DNA from: Ga0077555 sp046154645
Lineage (GTDB): Bacteria > Pseudomonadota > Alphaproteobacteria > Rhizobiales > Hyphomicrobiaceae
NCBI GenBank assembly: GCA_046154645.1
Contig: JBJXDZ010000004.1
Coordinates: 124,001-188,000, forward strand
Direction: 5' to 3'
DNA length: 64,000 bases
The notes under the pieces are model-generated. The model had not been told where the DNA came from and did no database searches. It worked only from the letters and a program-made list of their open reading frames with translations. Of the stretch, positions 45,953 through 55,160 are shown one piece after another; positions within the stretch are counted from its first letter, which is position 1; each line of letters opens with the position of its first letter. Position numbers and translations under genes: made by a program.

Positions 45953-46273
45953 TCATCCGGCGATGTTCGGTCGCATGCCGAAGGCGACGCAGGTGAGGAA
46001 CCAGGCCATGCGCATGGCCATCAGCCAGACGATGGAGAGAATGAGGCACAGCCCGTTCGGCACGACGGCCGGCGTGATCGCCCGTACGAGCTTGGCGGCG
46101 GGGTCGGTGACGCCACGGAACACGTTCAGGATGACGGCGTCCTTGCGACCGCCGATGATCTCGAACATCAGTTCCAGCACATAACGCCCGATGATGGTGT
46201 AGATCAGCGCCGCCATGGCCAGGTTGGGCAGGTGGTAATACCAGTGCGCCAGGAAGTTGTCGCTCAAGCTCAT
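45953..46273 (-). CDS. YggT-like membrane protein
   Basis: 106 residues with two long hydrophobic segments (LAMAALIYTIIGRYVLELMF and LCLILSIVWLMAMRMAWFLTC) flanking NVFRGVTDPAAKLVRAITPAVVP, which parallels the YggT central motif of Pro-rich NxIRxxTDP and ITP. This would be a second YggT relative besides the one at 30792. Start at 46273 (MSLSDNFL). Assignment by pattern only. Confidence 0.65.
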   Translation of the reverse strand: MSLSDNFLAHWYYHLPNLAMAALIYTIIGRYVLELMFEIIGGRKDAVILNVFRGVTDPAAKLVRAITPAVVPNGLCLILSIVWLMAMRMAWFLTCVAFGMRPNIAG

Positions 46274-46337
46274 CGCAGACGCTCGCCTCTGGAGTGTGAT
46301 GGCGGTCGGAGTCGGAGGTGACCATGCCTCAAACGAA

Positions 46338-46360
46338 GAGCGGGGCACAAGGCCCCGCTC
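46338..46360 (-). terminator. Rho-independent terminator of the symporter operon
   Basis: Perfect 9-bp stem, GAGCGGGGC (46338-46346) with GCCCCGCTC (46352-46360), five-base loop. On the minus strand it is followed by TTCGTTT, 24 bp past the symporter stop codon. Confidence 0.8.
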
Positions 46361-46384
46361 CCGTACGTGTCTCAGAACCGGGGC

Positions 46385-48625
46385 TCAGTGCGCGACCGCG
46401 GCACTGTCCTTGTCCTGGAAGATCTGCTCGCCGCGCGGACGCCGCGTGGCATCGACCATGTCACGGATCTCTTTCGATGGTTCCTTGGTCATCAAGGATA
46501 CCACGATGATGGTCAGGAAGCCGATCGGCAGCGAGAACAAGGCGGAGGAGATGTTGTTGATGTTCATCCAGCCCACTTTGGAGGCGAGCGGATGGTTGAC
46601 CGGAACGAACCAGTCGAAGGCGTAGGGCTTCCCGGCCTGCGCTGGAGCCGCCATGAATTCATTGAAGCATTGCATGGCAGTTTTGGTCGCTGTGACAGGG
46701 CAACCCGGCACGGCAACAATGGACTGGAACTTGATCGGGTCCACCAGCGGCGCCATGCCGAAGTAGGCGACGCCGTAGCCTGGGAAGTAGCGCGACACGA
46801 CCAGGTAGAACAGGCAGAGCAGGAAGCCGACGGTCATGCCGACAACGCAACCGGCCTTGTTGGCCCGTTTCCACCACACGCCGAGCACCAGTGCCGGGAA
46901 GATGCCTGCCGCTGCCAGCGAGAACGCCCAGGCCACCATGGCCAGGATGTCTGCCGGACGTGTCGCCGCCGTCGCTGCGGCGAACGCCGCCACCGCCAAC
47001 AGCAGAACACGCGAGATCAGCAACCGTTTGGCCGTGTCGTCTGACTGCGACCAGAGCCACATCGAGACGCCACCAACCAACACGAGCACAGCGCCGAGCC
47101 ACACGAGCCGTGACACGCCGAGCACGGGAGCGCCCGAGGCAAACAGCCAGTAGAGGCCAACCAGCATGGCGACGAGCGCCAGCAGGCTGATGATCGTCCG
47201 AGGCACCACGCTCATGGGCCGGATCGTCTTGTGATAAAGATCGTGACTGAGGGCGTTGGCGATGGCGAGCAGAAGCCCGTCCGCCGTCGAGAGCGCTGCT
47301 GCGAGGCCGCCGGCTGCAACAAGGCCGGAGATCACATAAGGCAGACCCGCGATTTCAGGTGTCGAGATCACGATAGCGTCGGTGTTGAGACCGAGATCCT
47401 GGAACCGCAGCACACCCGGATGATTGGGCAACGCCTGACAGGCGGCGATGATCTCGGCTTTGACGGCTGCAGCCTTGCCGCAAACGGTAACCAGTCCAAC
47501 TTTGCCCCAGACGTAGATCCAGTTCGGCAAATCGGTGATTGCCGTCTTCTTGGCGATCAGCGAGTAGACCTCGAGCTTCGCGAATGCCGCATAGGCCGGC
47601 GCCGTGAAGTAGAGGAGGAAGATGAAGAACAGCGACCAGGCCACCGACTTGCGGGCTTCACGCACGGACGGCGTGGTGAAGTAGCGCATCAGGACGTGGG
47701 GCAGCGATGCCGTGCCGACCATCAGGCAGAGGATCAGCGCGAAGAAGTTGCCGGATGTGAAGTTGACCGGGGCCACCGTCGTGAATGGCGCCGTGTGGAT
47801 TTTCATTGTCGCCGGCGCGAGACCATCCCGGATCATGGACTGCTCGAGGGCGGCGATATCGGCCAGAGCCTGGCCGTAGGTGAGTTGTGGCACGGGCAAG
47901 CCATACTTCTTCGTCGACATGATGATCACGGGGATCAGGTAGGCGACGATCAGCACGATGTACTGCGCCACCTGCGTCCACGTCACGGCCTTCATGCCAC
48001 CGAGCATCGAGCAGAGCAGAATGCCGGCGAGACCAACATACACGGCAAGCTCGAAGTCCATATCGAGGAAGCGCTGGGCGATGAGGCCGGTGCCGAAGAT
48101 CTGCGCCACCACGTAGGTGAAGGAGCAGGCGATCAGCACCACGACCGCCAGGAAGCGCGGCAGGTTGCCCTCGTAGCGCGCCGCGAAGAAGTCGGGCACC
48201 GTGAAGGCGCCGAACTTGCGCAGGAACGGCGCGATCAGGATGGCGACCAGCACGTAGCCGCCCGTCCAGCCCAACACCCAGGCAAGTCCGTCATAGCCCT
48301 GGAAGTAGAGCGAGCCGGCCATGCCGATGAACGAGGCCGCCGACATCCAGTCGGCACCCGTCGCCATGCCATTGTAAAGCGCTGGCACCTGTCGTCCGGC
48401 GACGTAGTACTCGCCTGAGTCCGCGGTGCGCGAGAGCACACCGATGACGGCGTAGACGAGGATAGTGAGGAACACGAACCCGTAGCCGATGAACTTGTTG
48501 GGTACGCCGAGCTGTTCGAGGATGCCGAGCAGAACGACGAAGACGAAGAAGCCGCCCGTATAGAGCAGGTAGACCTTGCCAAGGTTGTCGATGAACGCGC
48601 CCTTGGACTTCGCTTGAGTTGCCAT
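46385..48625 (-). CDS. Sodium:solute symporter (VC_2705/acetate-type)
   Basis: Inner-membrane Na+-coupled transporter, 746 aa, with about 13-14 membrane helices. Early helices hold YYVAGRQVPALYNGMATGADWMSAASFIG, the SSS-family Na+-site region, and GWTGGYVLVAILIAPFLRKFG follows. It is longer than ActP-type acetate permeases because of loops around residues 260-300 and 385-420. The DUF4212 gene sits 10 bp upstream; this pair defines the VC_2705 subfamily. Substrate probably a short-chain carboxylate, inferred from the family. Confidence 0.92.
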   Translation of the reverse strand: MATQAKSKGAFIDNLGKVYLLYTGGFFVFVVLLGILEQLGVPNKFIGYGFVFLTILVYAVIGVLSRTADSGEYYVAGRQVPALYNGMATGADWMSAASFIGMAGSLYFQGYDGLAWVLGWTGGYVLVAILIAPFLRKFGAFTVPDFFAARYEGNLPRFLAVVVLIACSFTYVVAQIFGTGLIAQRFLDMDFELAVYVGLAGILLCSMLGGMKAVTWTQVAQYIVLIVAYLIPVIIMSTKKYGLPVPQLTYGQALADIAALEQSMIRDGLAPATMKIHTAPFTTVAPVNFTSGNFFALILCLMVGTASLPHVLMRYFTTPSVREARKSVAWSLFFIFLLYFTAPAYAAFAKLEVYSLIAKKTAITDLPNWIYVWGKVGLVTVCGKAAAVKAEIIAACQALPNHPGVLRFQDLGLNTDAIVISTPEIAGLPYVISGLVAAGGLAAALSTADGLLLAIANALSHDLYHKTIRPMSVVPRTIISLLALVAMLVGLYWLFASGAPVLGVSRLVWLGAVLVLVGGVSMWLWSQSDDTAKRLLISRVLLLAVAAFAAATAATRPADILAMVAWAFSLAAAGIFPALVLGVWWKRANKAGCVVGMTVGFLLCLFYLVVSRYFPGYGVAYFGMAPLVDPIKFQSIVAVPGCPVTATKTAMQCFNEFMAAPAQAGKPYAFDWFVPVNHPLASKVGWMNINNISSALFSLPIGFLTIIVVSLMTKEPSKEIRDMVDATRRPRGEQIFQDKDSAAVAH

Positions 48626-48635
48626 GCTCTCCCCC

Positions 48636-48902
48636 TCAGATGTCCTCAGCCACGCCCTCTTCGCGGTCGATGGTGTCCTGCCGGCTGGCGAACAGGAACA
48701 ACATGACGACGAAGATGATCAATGAGCCTTGCGCGGCCATATAGAAGCCGAGCGGGAAGCCCAGAACCTTGAACTGGTTGAGTGTGTCGACGAAGAAGTG
48801 AATGCCGAAGCTGAAAAACACCCAAAGTACGAACATGATCCACATGAGGGTGCTGGTGCGCGACCAGTAGCGTTCCTCAATTCGAGTTGTTTCTTGTGCC
48901 AT
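48636..48902 (-). CDS. DUF4212 small subunit of the sodium:solute symporter
   Basis: 88-residue protein with two membrane segments (LMWIMFVLWVFFSFGIHFF and GFYMAAQGSLIIFVVMLFLFA) and the family motif RYWSRTSTL, with LNQFKVLGFPLGFYMAAQG between them. It precedes the symporter gene by 10 bp, as always in this family, and is thought to be an accessory subunit. Start at 48902; the upstream extension to 49040 is not DUF4212-like. Confidence 0.93.
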   Translation of the reverse strand: MAQETTRIEERYWSRTSTLMWIMFVLWVFFSFGIHFFVDTLNQFKVLGFPLGFYMAAQGSLIIFVVMLFLFASRQDTIDREEGVAEDI

Positions 48903-49294
48903 CCCTTTTCCCGTCCTCTCCGAAGCGGGTCCCGCCGCGAGGGTTGCGGCGGCGACCTCGTTGTGACCTGCTTGTCTTCCGAGACCTCCGGCGACCGCGA
49001 CGTGGTCGCGAATCGCTACCCATGAGGTCGCACGCCCCACCCATACGTTAGGCCGCCATAGTTTTGCCGAGAACCACCACTTTCGCAGTATTCACACGAG
49101 TTTATCGGGACTTGCGCGGCGGCGATCGAGTCGTACGTGCTGCAATGCAACATCCGCCAGCAAGCGCGATAAATGCGCCGCAAGCGCGCATTCTGCCGAG
49201 TTGCGCGATGAGTTTCAGTCTGCCATCAGAGCCTGAAAGGGGATCCGCTGTTCGCCGATGCGATATTGCGGCGCGGGATGATAGGGGGAGCTGA
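48903..49294. other. Divergent intergenic region, symporter/MFS
   Basis: 392 bp between the DUF4212 start and the MFS start. No gene recognised. It must hold both promoters. A partial palindrome TGCTGCAATGCAACA lies near 49138-49152 and two similar AAGCGCG-containing stretches near 49162-49192; neither could be tied to a known regulator. Confidence 0.45.
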
Positions 49295-50554
49295 ATGGCG
49301 TCTGGGTCACCAACCGACGCGACGCGGGCCGAAGCGGCGGGCGCAGGCGCCGAAGCCAAGCTGCCGCTGCCGTTTGCCGAGTTCATCACGCTGATGGCGC
49401 TGCTGATGTCAATGACTGCCATGTCGATCGACATCATGCTGCCGTCGCTGCCCGACATCGGGGCAAGCCTGTCGGTCGCCAACGCCAACGATCTGCAGCT
49501 TGTCGTCTCGGTCTACATGCTGGGCATGTCGCTCGGCCAGTTGCTGTGGGGGCCGATTGCCGATCGTCTCGGCCGTCGGCCGACGCTGATGCTGGGCCTG
49601 TCGCTGTTCATCGCGGCGACCCTGGTGGCCATCACCTCGCAAAGCTTCGTGGCACTGCTGGCGGCGCGATTTTCCCAGGGCCTCGGCAGTGCGGTCGGGC
49701 GCATCGTCGTAACGGCCATCGTGCGCGATCTCTTTGCCGGGCGCCGCATGGCCAGCGTCATGTCGACGGTGATGATGGTGTTCATTCTGGTGCCGATCCT
49801 GGCGCCGGCCGTTGGACAATTGATCCTGCTTGCAGGCACGTGGCGGTGGATCTTCACGGTGCTGCTGCTGGCGGGCGCGACGGGCTTCGTCTGGGTGGCG
49901 CTGCGCCTGCCGGAAACGCGCCCGCTGGTGGCGCCCGGCAGCAAGCGACTGACGTTGCTGGAGGCGGCGGGCCTGGTGGTTGGCACACGGGCGACGCGCG
50001 GCTACGCGATCGCCTCGGGCTTCATGTTCGGCTGCCTCGTCGCCTACATCGCCAGCGCGCAGCAGGTGTTCGGCAGCGCCTATGATCTCGGTCGCCTGTT
50101 TCCCGTCGCATTCGGCAGTGTCGGCTGTGCGCTGGCGGCCGCATCCTTCACCAATGCGCGCGTCGTCCAGCGCCTCGGCATGCGGCGCGTCTCGCAGACA
50201 GCCCTGGTGGCGCTACTGGTTGCAAGTGCGGGGCTTGCAACGCTGGCGCTGGCGATCACGTTGCCGCTCTGGCTGGCACTGGGCGGCATGATGCTGTGCT
50301 TCTTCTGTTACGGGCTCATTCTGTCGAACTTCAACGCCATCGCCATGCAGCCGGTCGGGCAGGCGGCCGGCGTGGCGGCATCCATCATCGGCTTCTACAG
50401 CACAGCGACGGGCGCCATCCTCGGCTCGCTCATTGGCCGCCAGTTCGCCGGCACTGTGCTGCCGCTCTTTGCGGGCTTCGCGGCTCTCGCGTTCTGTGCT
50501 TTGCTGACGGTGATCATCACTGAGGGCCGCGGCGCGATGTTCCGTGGTGAGTAG
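49295..50554 (+). CDS. Bcr/CflA-type MFS multidrug efflux transporter
   Basis: Proton-driven drug efflux pump of 419 aa with 12 predicted membrane helices. Diagnostic features are AMSIDIMLPSLPDIGASL at helix 1, GPIADRLGRRPTLMLGLSLF (motif A of the superfamily, loop 2-3), ARFSQGLGSAVGRIVVTAIVRD (helix 4) and LVPILAPAVGQLIL (motif C, antiporter). These match the Bcr/CflA subfamily. No regulator is adjacent. The following oxidoreductase gene starts 47 bp later. Confidence 0.92.
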   Translation: MASGSPTDATRAEAAGAGAEAKLPLPFAEFITLMALLMSMTAMSIDIMLPSLPDIGASLSVANANDLQLVVSVYMLGMSLGQLLWGPIADRLGRRPTLMLGLSLFIAATLVAITSQSFVALLAARFSQGLGSAVGRIVVTAIVRDLFAGRRMASVMSTVMMVFILVPILAPAVGQLILLAGTWRWIFTVLLLAGATGFVWVALRLPETRPLVAPGSKRLTLLEAAGLVVGTRATRGYAIASGFMFGCLVAYIASAQQVFGSAYDLGRLFPVAFGSVGCALAAASFTNARVVQRLGMRRVSQTALVALLVASAGLATLALAITLPLWLALGGMMLCFFCYGLILSNFNAIAMQPVGQAAGVAASIIGFYSTATGAILGSLIGRQFAGTVLPLFAGFAALAFCALLTVIITEGRGAMFRGE

Positions 50555-50601
50555 ACGTTGGGCCGCGTGATGTCAGCGGGATTGCCAGCAGGAGAGTGCC
50601 C

Positions 50602-51573
50602 ATGAAAGCAGCTGTGGTCGGGACCAACGGCGTCGAAATCCGCGATGTGCCCGAGCCCAAGCCCGGGCCTGAGCAGGTGCTGGTGCGCGTGCGCGCCGCC
50701 GGCCTCAATCGTGCCGACCTGATCATGGCGTCGGGGCGCATGCATGGGCCCGCCGGCGGTGTCGGCGCCGTGCTTGGCCTCGAATGCGCCGGTGATGTGG
50801 TGGCCGTCGGCGACAAGGTGACGGGCGTCAGGGTCGGCGACCGCGTGCTCTGCTCGGCACCCGCCACCTATGCCGAGTATGCCGTCGCCGACATGGGCCG
50901 CGTGCACCGGATCCCCGCCAACAACATGAGCTACGCGCAAGCCGCCACGCTGCCGGTGGCGCTGCAGACCATGCATAACGCCGTCATCACCGCGGGCCGC
51001 ATGCAAGCGGGCGAAGCCGTCATGATCCAGGGCGCCAGCTCCGGCGTCGGCTTGATGGCCATGCAGATCGCCAAAGCGATGGGTGCGCGCCTCGTTGTCG
51101 GCTCATCGACCAATGCCGAGCGCCGGGCCAGGCTCAAGGACTTCGGCGCTGATCTCGCCGTTGATTCCAAAGATCCCACGTGGGCCGATCAGGTGCTGAA
51201 GGCCACGGACGGCAAAGGCGTCGACCTCATCGTCGACCAGATCTCGGGCTACGTTGCCAACGCCAACCTCAAAGCCACCAGGGTGCTCGGCCGCATCGTC
51301 AATGTGGGGCGCCTCGGCGGCTTTTCCGGCGAGTTCGATTTCGACACGCATGCCCTGCGCCGCATCGACTACATCGGCGTCACCTTCCGCACGCGCTCGG
51401 TCGAAGAGGTGCGCGAGATCAACCGCGTCATGCGTGCCGATCTGTGGCCGCACGTCGAGAGCGGCAAGCTGGCGCTGCCAATCGACCGCACCTTCCCGCT
51501 GGATCAGGCCGCCGCGGCCCTCGCGCACATGAAAGCCAACGCCCACCTCGGCAAGATCGTGCTGGAGGCCTGA
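50602..51573 (+). CDS. Zinc-binding-type dehydrogenase / quinone oxidoreductase family
   Basis: Medium-chain dehydrogenase/reductase of 323 aa. N-terminal GroES-like domain (PEQVLVRVRAAGLNRADLIMASGRM), then a Rossmann domain with the quinone-reductase signature GEAVMIQGASSGVGLMAMQIAKAMGA. No structural zinc cysteines are present, so it is of the QOR type using NADPH. Start at 50602 with AGGAG 7 bases upstream. It precedes the flavin-dependent monooxygenase gene, suggesting one catabolic route for an unknown compound. Confidence 0.9.
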   Translation: MKAAVVGTNGVEIRDVPEPKPGPEQVLVRVRAAGLNRADLIMASGRMHGPAGGVGAVLGLECAGDVVAVGDKVTGVRVGDRVLCSAPATYAEYAVADMGRVHRIPANNMSYAQAATLPVALQTMHNAVITAGRMQAGEAVMIQGASSGVGLMAMQIAKAMGARLVVGSSTNAERRARLKDFGADLAVDSKDPTWADQVLKATDGKGVDLIVDQISGYVANANLKATRVLGRIVNVGRLGGFSGEFDFDTHALRRIDYIGVTFRTRSVEEVREINRVMRADLWPHVESGKLALPIDRTFPLDQAAAALAHMKANAHLGKIVLEA

Positions 51574-51657
51574 CGCGAGCGTTGAAGGTCGTGGCGATGG
51601 CGTGGTGTGGTCAAGCCGCAGGCCGCCGCCAGGGGCGGGTGCGAGAGGAGATGCGTC

Positions 51658-52992
51658 ATGAGGGCTGCCACCAAGAAGTCGCCCCGCCGTCGCATGCACC
51701 TGGCGCAATTCCTGGTGCACGGGCCGACGTTTCATTCCCTCGCCATGTGGCGACATCCGAAAACGGATCAACGGCTCGCATGGTCGGAGCCGGAGCTTTA
51801 TCAGCACATCGCGCGCGCGTGCGAGAAGGCCTGCTTCGATATGGTCTTCTTCGCCGATCTCAACTACATCGCCGATACCTATCGCGGCACCTTGGAGCCT
51901 GTGCTCAACGCGGCGGCGCAGGCGCCCGAGCACGATCCCATTCCGTTGCTCTCGTTCATGGCGGCGGCAACCAGCCGCATCGGTCTCGGCGCCACGTTCT
52001 CGGTCAGCCACCATCAGCCCTTCTATGCCGCGCGCCTGTGGGCGACGCTCGATCATCTGACGCGCGGGCGCGCCGGCTGGAACGTGGTCACGTCCATCAA
52101 TCGCAATCTCGACGCCAACTTCGGCCTTGAGCGGCCACCGGCCGATGCCCGCTACGATCGTGCGCACGAGTTCATGGAGGTGTGCCAGAAGCTGTGGGCG
52201 AGTTGGGAGCCGGACGCCGTCATCATGGATCGCGAGGGTGCCCGCTTTGCTGACGCGGCCAAAGTGCATCGCATCGAGCATGCGGGTCAGTTCTTCAAGT
52301 CGCGCGGGCCGCTCAACGTTGTTCGGTCAGCCCATGGGGGGCCCGCCATTCTGCAGGCGGGCACGTCGCCGAAAGGCCGGGATTTCGCGGCCAAGTATGC
52401 CGACGCCCTGTTCGCGATCCAGCCGCGCGCCGAGGATGCCGCCCGCTATTTCGCCGACATCAAGGGCCGCATGGCTGAGCTTGGCCGCGATCCCGAGCAC
52501 TGCCGCATCCTGTTTGGCATGCAACCGATCATCGGCGCCACGGAGCAGGAAGCCCGCGACAAACAAGCCGAGCACAATGGGCTGGTCTCCGACGAAGGCG
52601 GCATGGCCATTCTCTCCGCGCATCTCGACTTCGACCTGTCGAAACTGCCGCCGGACGCCTTGATGGCTGAGCGCACCGAGCCCGAACTGCAGCGCCTCAA
52701 GACGCGCTACCTGAAACCTGACGGCACGTCGATGACCGTCCGCGAGGTGGCGCGCCGGCATGGCGAAAGCGTTGGCTTGCCGCAGTTCGTCGGCACGGTG
52801 AAAAGCATCGCCGATCAGATGGAAGCTTTCATGGCCACGGCGGGCGGCGATGGCTTCATGCTGTCACCGATTTATTCGCCGGGGGCCATCGAGGAATTCT
52901 GCGCGCAGGTGGTGCCCGAACTGCAGCGCCGGGGCCTGTTCCGCAAGGCCTACACCGGCACCACCATGCGCGATGTCCTGCGCGAGGGTTGA
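51658..52992 (+). CDS. LLM-class flavin-dependent monooxygenase (NtaA/SnaA/DszA type)
   Basis: FMNH2-dependent bacterial-luciferase-family oxygenase, 444 aa. The fold starts MHLAQFLVHGPTFHSLAMWRHP, with FFADLNYIADTYRG, RIGLGATFSVSHHQPFYAARLWATLDHLTRGRAGWNVVTS and HAGQFFKSRGPLNV, which identify the nitrilotriacetate/dibenzothiophene sulphone monooxygenase subgroup. AGGAG lies 8 bases before the start at 51658. It needs a separate flavin reductase, and none is in the window. With the neighbouring QOR and SDR genes it probably degrades a xenobiotic or sulphur/nitrogen compound. Confidence 0.9.
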   Translation: MRAATKKSPRRRMHLAQFLVHGPTFHSLAMWRHPKTDQRLAWSEPELYQHIARACEKACFDMVFFADLNYIADTYRGTLEPVLNAAAQAPEHDPIPLLSFMAAATSRIGLGATFSVSHHQPFYAARLWATLDHLTRGRAGWNVVTSINRNLDANFGLERPPADARYDRAHEFMEVCQKLWASWEPDAVIMDREGARFADAAKVHRIEHAGQFFKSRGPLNVVRSAHGGPAILQAGTSPKGRDFAAKYADALFAIQPRAEDAARYFADIKGRMAELGRDPEHCRILFGMQPIIGATEQEARDKQAEHNGLVSDEGGMAILSAHLDFDLSKLPPDALMAERTEPELQRLKTRYLKPDGTSMTVREVARRHGESVGLPQFVGTVKSIADQMEAFMATAGGDGFMLSPIYSPGAIEEFCAQVVPELQRRGLFRKAYTGTTMRDVLREG

Positions 52993-53075
52993 GGCGCGAA
53001 AACTGCTTGCCCTGGTACGGCGAAGGCTCGAAAGTCCGCGCCATATGAAGGCAGCGCCAACTCAGGACCTCACAT

Positions 53076-53825
53076 ATGGGAAACAGCATCGACCTCACGG
53101 GCCGCATCGGCGTCGTCACCGGTGGCGCGCAAGGCATTGGTCGCGCCACGGCCGAGCGCTTCGTCGCCTCCGGCGCCAAGGTGGCGATCTGGGATATGGA
53201 TGTGGGCCTAGCCGAGAAGACCGCCAAGGCCATCGGTGCCAACGCCAAAGCCTACAAGGTCGATGTGACCGACCTCGCTTCCGTCGAAGCCGCTCGTGAC
53301 GCCACGGTGAAGGACTTCGGCCGCATCGACATCCTGGTCAACAACGCAGGCATCGCCGGCGCCAACGCTACCGTCTGGGAAACCAGCCTCGAGGAATGGC
53401 GCAAGGTGATGCGCATCAATCTCGACGGCCCCTTCATCTGCTGCAAGGCCGTGGTGCCGGTGATGCTTAGGCAAGACTACGGCCGCATCGTCAATATCGC
53501 CTCCATCGCCGGCAAGGAAGGCAATCCCAATGCCGCGCACTACTCGGCGTCGAAGGCGGGCGTCATCGGCCTCACCAAATCGCTGGCGAAGGAATTGGCC
53601 AACAAGAACATCTCAGTCAACGCCGTGACGCCGGCTGCGGCCAAGACCGCCATCTTCGACCAGATGAAGCAGGAGCATATCGACTTCATGCTGTCGAAGA
53701 TCCCGCGCGGCCGCTTCGTCAAGGTCGAGGAGGTGGCGGCCCTCATCGCCTTCGCCGCCTCCGAGGACTGCAGCTTCACCACGGGCTCGATCCTCGACAT
53801 CTCGGGCGGGCGTGCCACGTATTGA
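53076..53825 (+). CDS. SDR family oxidoreductase
   Basis: Classical SDR, 249 aa. Cofactor loop TGGAQGIG, NNAGIAGAN, catalytic Ser in NIASIAG, Tyr/Lys in YSASKAG, and the C-terminal ITGSILDISGG-type TTGSILDISGGRATY typical of 3-oxoacyl-ACP-reductase-like SDRs. Third gene of the plus-strand run MFS (49295), QOR, LLM monooxygenase, SDR. Substrate unknown. Confidence 0.88.
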   Translation: MGNSIDLTGRIGVVTGGAQGIGRATAERFVASGAKVAIWDMDVGLAEKTAKAIGANAKAYKVDVTDLASVEAARDATVKDFGRIDILVNNAGIAGANATVWETSLEEWRKVMRINLDGPFICCKAVVPVMLRQDYGRIVNIASIAGKEGNPNAAHYSASKAGVIGLTKSLAKELANKNISVNAVTPAAAKTAIFDQMKQEHIDFMLSKIPRGRFVKVEEVAALIAFAASEDCSFTTGSILDISGGRATY

Positions 53826-53837
53826 GGGGGGCCACCC

Positions 53838-53865
53838 AGGGGTCAGACCCTTGCGTTTGACCCCT
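53838..53865. repeat. GGGGTCAGACCC-type palindrome between convergent genes
   Basis: AGGGGTCA (53838-53845) and TGACCCCT (53858-53865) form a perfect 8-bp stem. The core GGGGTCAGACCC is a common proteobacterial intergenic palindrome. No T-tract follows, but it may still separate the convergent SDR and WecA-type genes. Confidence 0.5.
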
Positions 53866-53906
53866 GCGCTCAGGCTTGACGCCGACCGACGTGCGCTCCC
53901 GCCGCA

Positions 53907-54899
53907 TCAAGCTCCCCTGACCGGCGAAGCACGCCAGGTGCGGTCGACCTTGAGGGCGAGGATGCCGAGGATCAGCGCCCATGCGATGAGTGCGGCGATC
54001 ACCGTGACCGGCCCAGCCTTCTGCAGCAGCAGCGCACTCGACGCCGTCGCCAGCATCAGTGTGTAGGCGGCGAGCGCCATCTGCTTGTGGCTCCAGCCCA
54101 TGCGAATGAGCCGCTGATAGTAGTGGGAGCGATGCGCATGCCATGGTTTTTCACCGTGGATGATGCGCTTGGCGAGTGTGAGCCCGCTGTCGATGATGAA
54201 GTAGGCAAAGACGAGACCCGGCAACCAGAACGGCCACACGCCCCGCTGCCAGCCGAGAATGCCGATCACAGCGGCGAGAAATCCCAACGGAATCGAGCCG
54301 GCATCGCCGAGGAAAATGCGCGCGGGATCGAAGTTCCAGACCAGGAAGCCTGCGGCGGCGACAGCGACAATGCCGGAGAGCATTGCCAGGTCACCTGCGT
54401 CGACACGGTGTGCGGCGACGGCGAGGGCGCCGAAGCCTATCACCGCCATGCCGCCGGCCATGCCGTTCGATCCGTCCATGAAATTGTAGAGGTTCATGGA
54501 CCAGACGATGCCGAGGATGAGCAGCACGGAGAGCCAAAGCGAGAAGGGGCCGGCCGCATTGACGAAGGCAAGCGCGGCAGCAAATTGCGCGGCGAAGCGC
54601 ACCGGCACCGGCAGGCCGCGCACGTCGTCGATGAGAAACAGCAGCGCGACAACGCCAGCCAGCAGCGCCGTCATGCGCACCGCTCCGTCGAGGCCGAACA
54701 GGCCCGCCAGCCACCAGCCGATGATTGCCGCCAGCATCAGCCCGATGCCGCCGGTGCGCGGGATCGGCCGATCATGCAGCGAGCGGTCATTGGGGATGTC
54801 GAGCACGAGGCGCGCGAAGCGATCGCTGCACAGCAGGCGCACAAGGCCGAGCGAGAGCAGGAAGGTCGCGAGCATGGAGAGAAAGATGGTGGATCGCAT
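53907..54899 (-). CDS. Polyprenyl-phosphate sugar-1-phosphate transferase (WecA/WbpL type)
   Basis: Integral membrane enzyme, 330 aa with about ten membrane helices, that starts lipid-linked glycan synthesis by moving a GlcNAc/FucNAc-type sugar-1-phosphate to undecaprenyl phosphate. Conserved loops: HDRPIPRTGG, LFLIDDVRGLP (Mg-binding DD), NLYNFMDGSNGMAGG, IFLGDAGSIPLGF and HGEKPWHAHRSHYYQRL. Start at 54899 (MRSTIFLS). It is far from the polysaccharide cluster at 1118-10136, but the two may serve one pathway; this is inference. Confidence 0.9.
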   Translation of the reverse strand: MRSTIFLSMLATFLLSLGLVRLLCSDRFARLVLDIPNDRSLHDRPIPRTGGIGLMLAAIIGWWLAGLFGLDGAVRMTALLAGVVALLFLIDDVRGLPVPVRFAAQFAAALAFVNAAGPFSLWLSVLLILGIVWSMNLYNFMDGSNGMAGGMAVIGFGALAVAAHRVDAGDLAMLSGIVAVAAAGFLVWNFDPARIFLGDAGSIPLGFLAAVIGILGWQRGVWPFWLPGLVFAYFIIDSGLTLAKRIIHGEKPWHAHRSHYYQRLIRMGWSHKQMALAAYTLMLATASSALLLQKAGPVTVIAALIAWALILGILALKVDRTWRASPVRGA

Positions 54900-55104
54900 T
54901 GCGGTCTCGCTTCGTGCTTGTGTCACCGCGCGAACGGGCTATCGCGCGAACCCATTTGGGAGGGAAACCCTGCCAAACCCGCCCTCTGTTCCATTACCAA
55001 AAAGTGGGGAATTCGAGGGGGCATCCCTCGAGCGGGTGGAAGCGTCTTGCCGAAGGCGAGCAAGAGAAGCGAAAGCCCTATTCGCGTGGCGGAAGGTTGG
55101 CAGC

Positions 55105-55134
55105 GAAAAGCCGCCGGACTTGATCCCGGCGGCT
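55105..55134 (-). terminator. Rho-independent terminator of pnp
   Basis: AGCCGCCGG (55109-55117) with CCGGCGGCT (55126-55134), 8-base loop. On the minus strand the stem is followed directly by TTTT, 27 bp after the pnp stop codon. Confidence 0.8.
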
Positions 55135-55160
55135 CTCCGCGACTTCGTTGTCAGAAGCAC

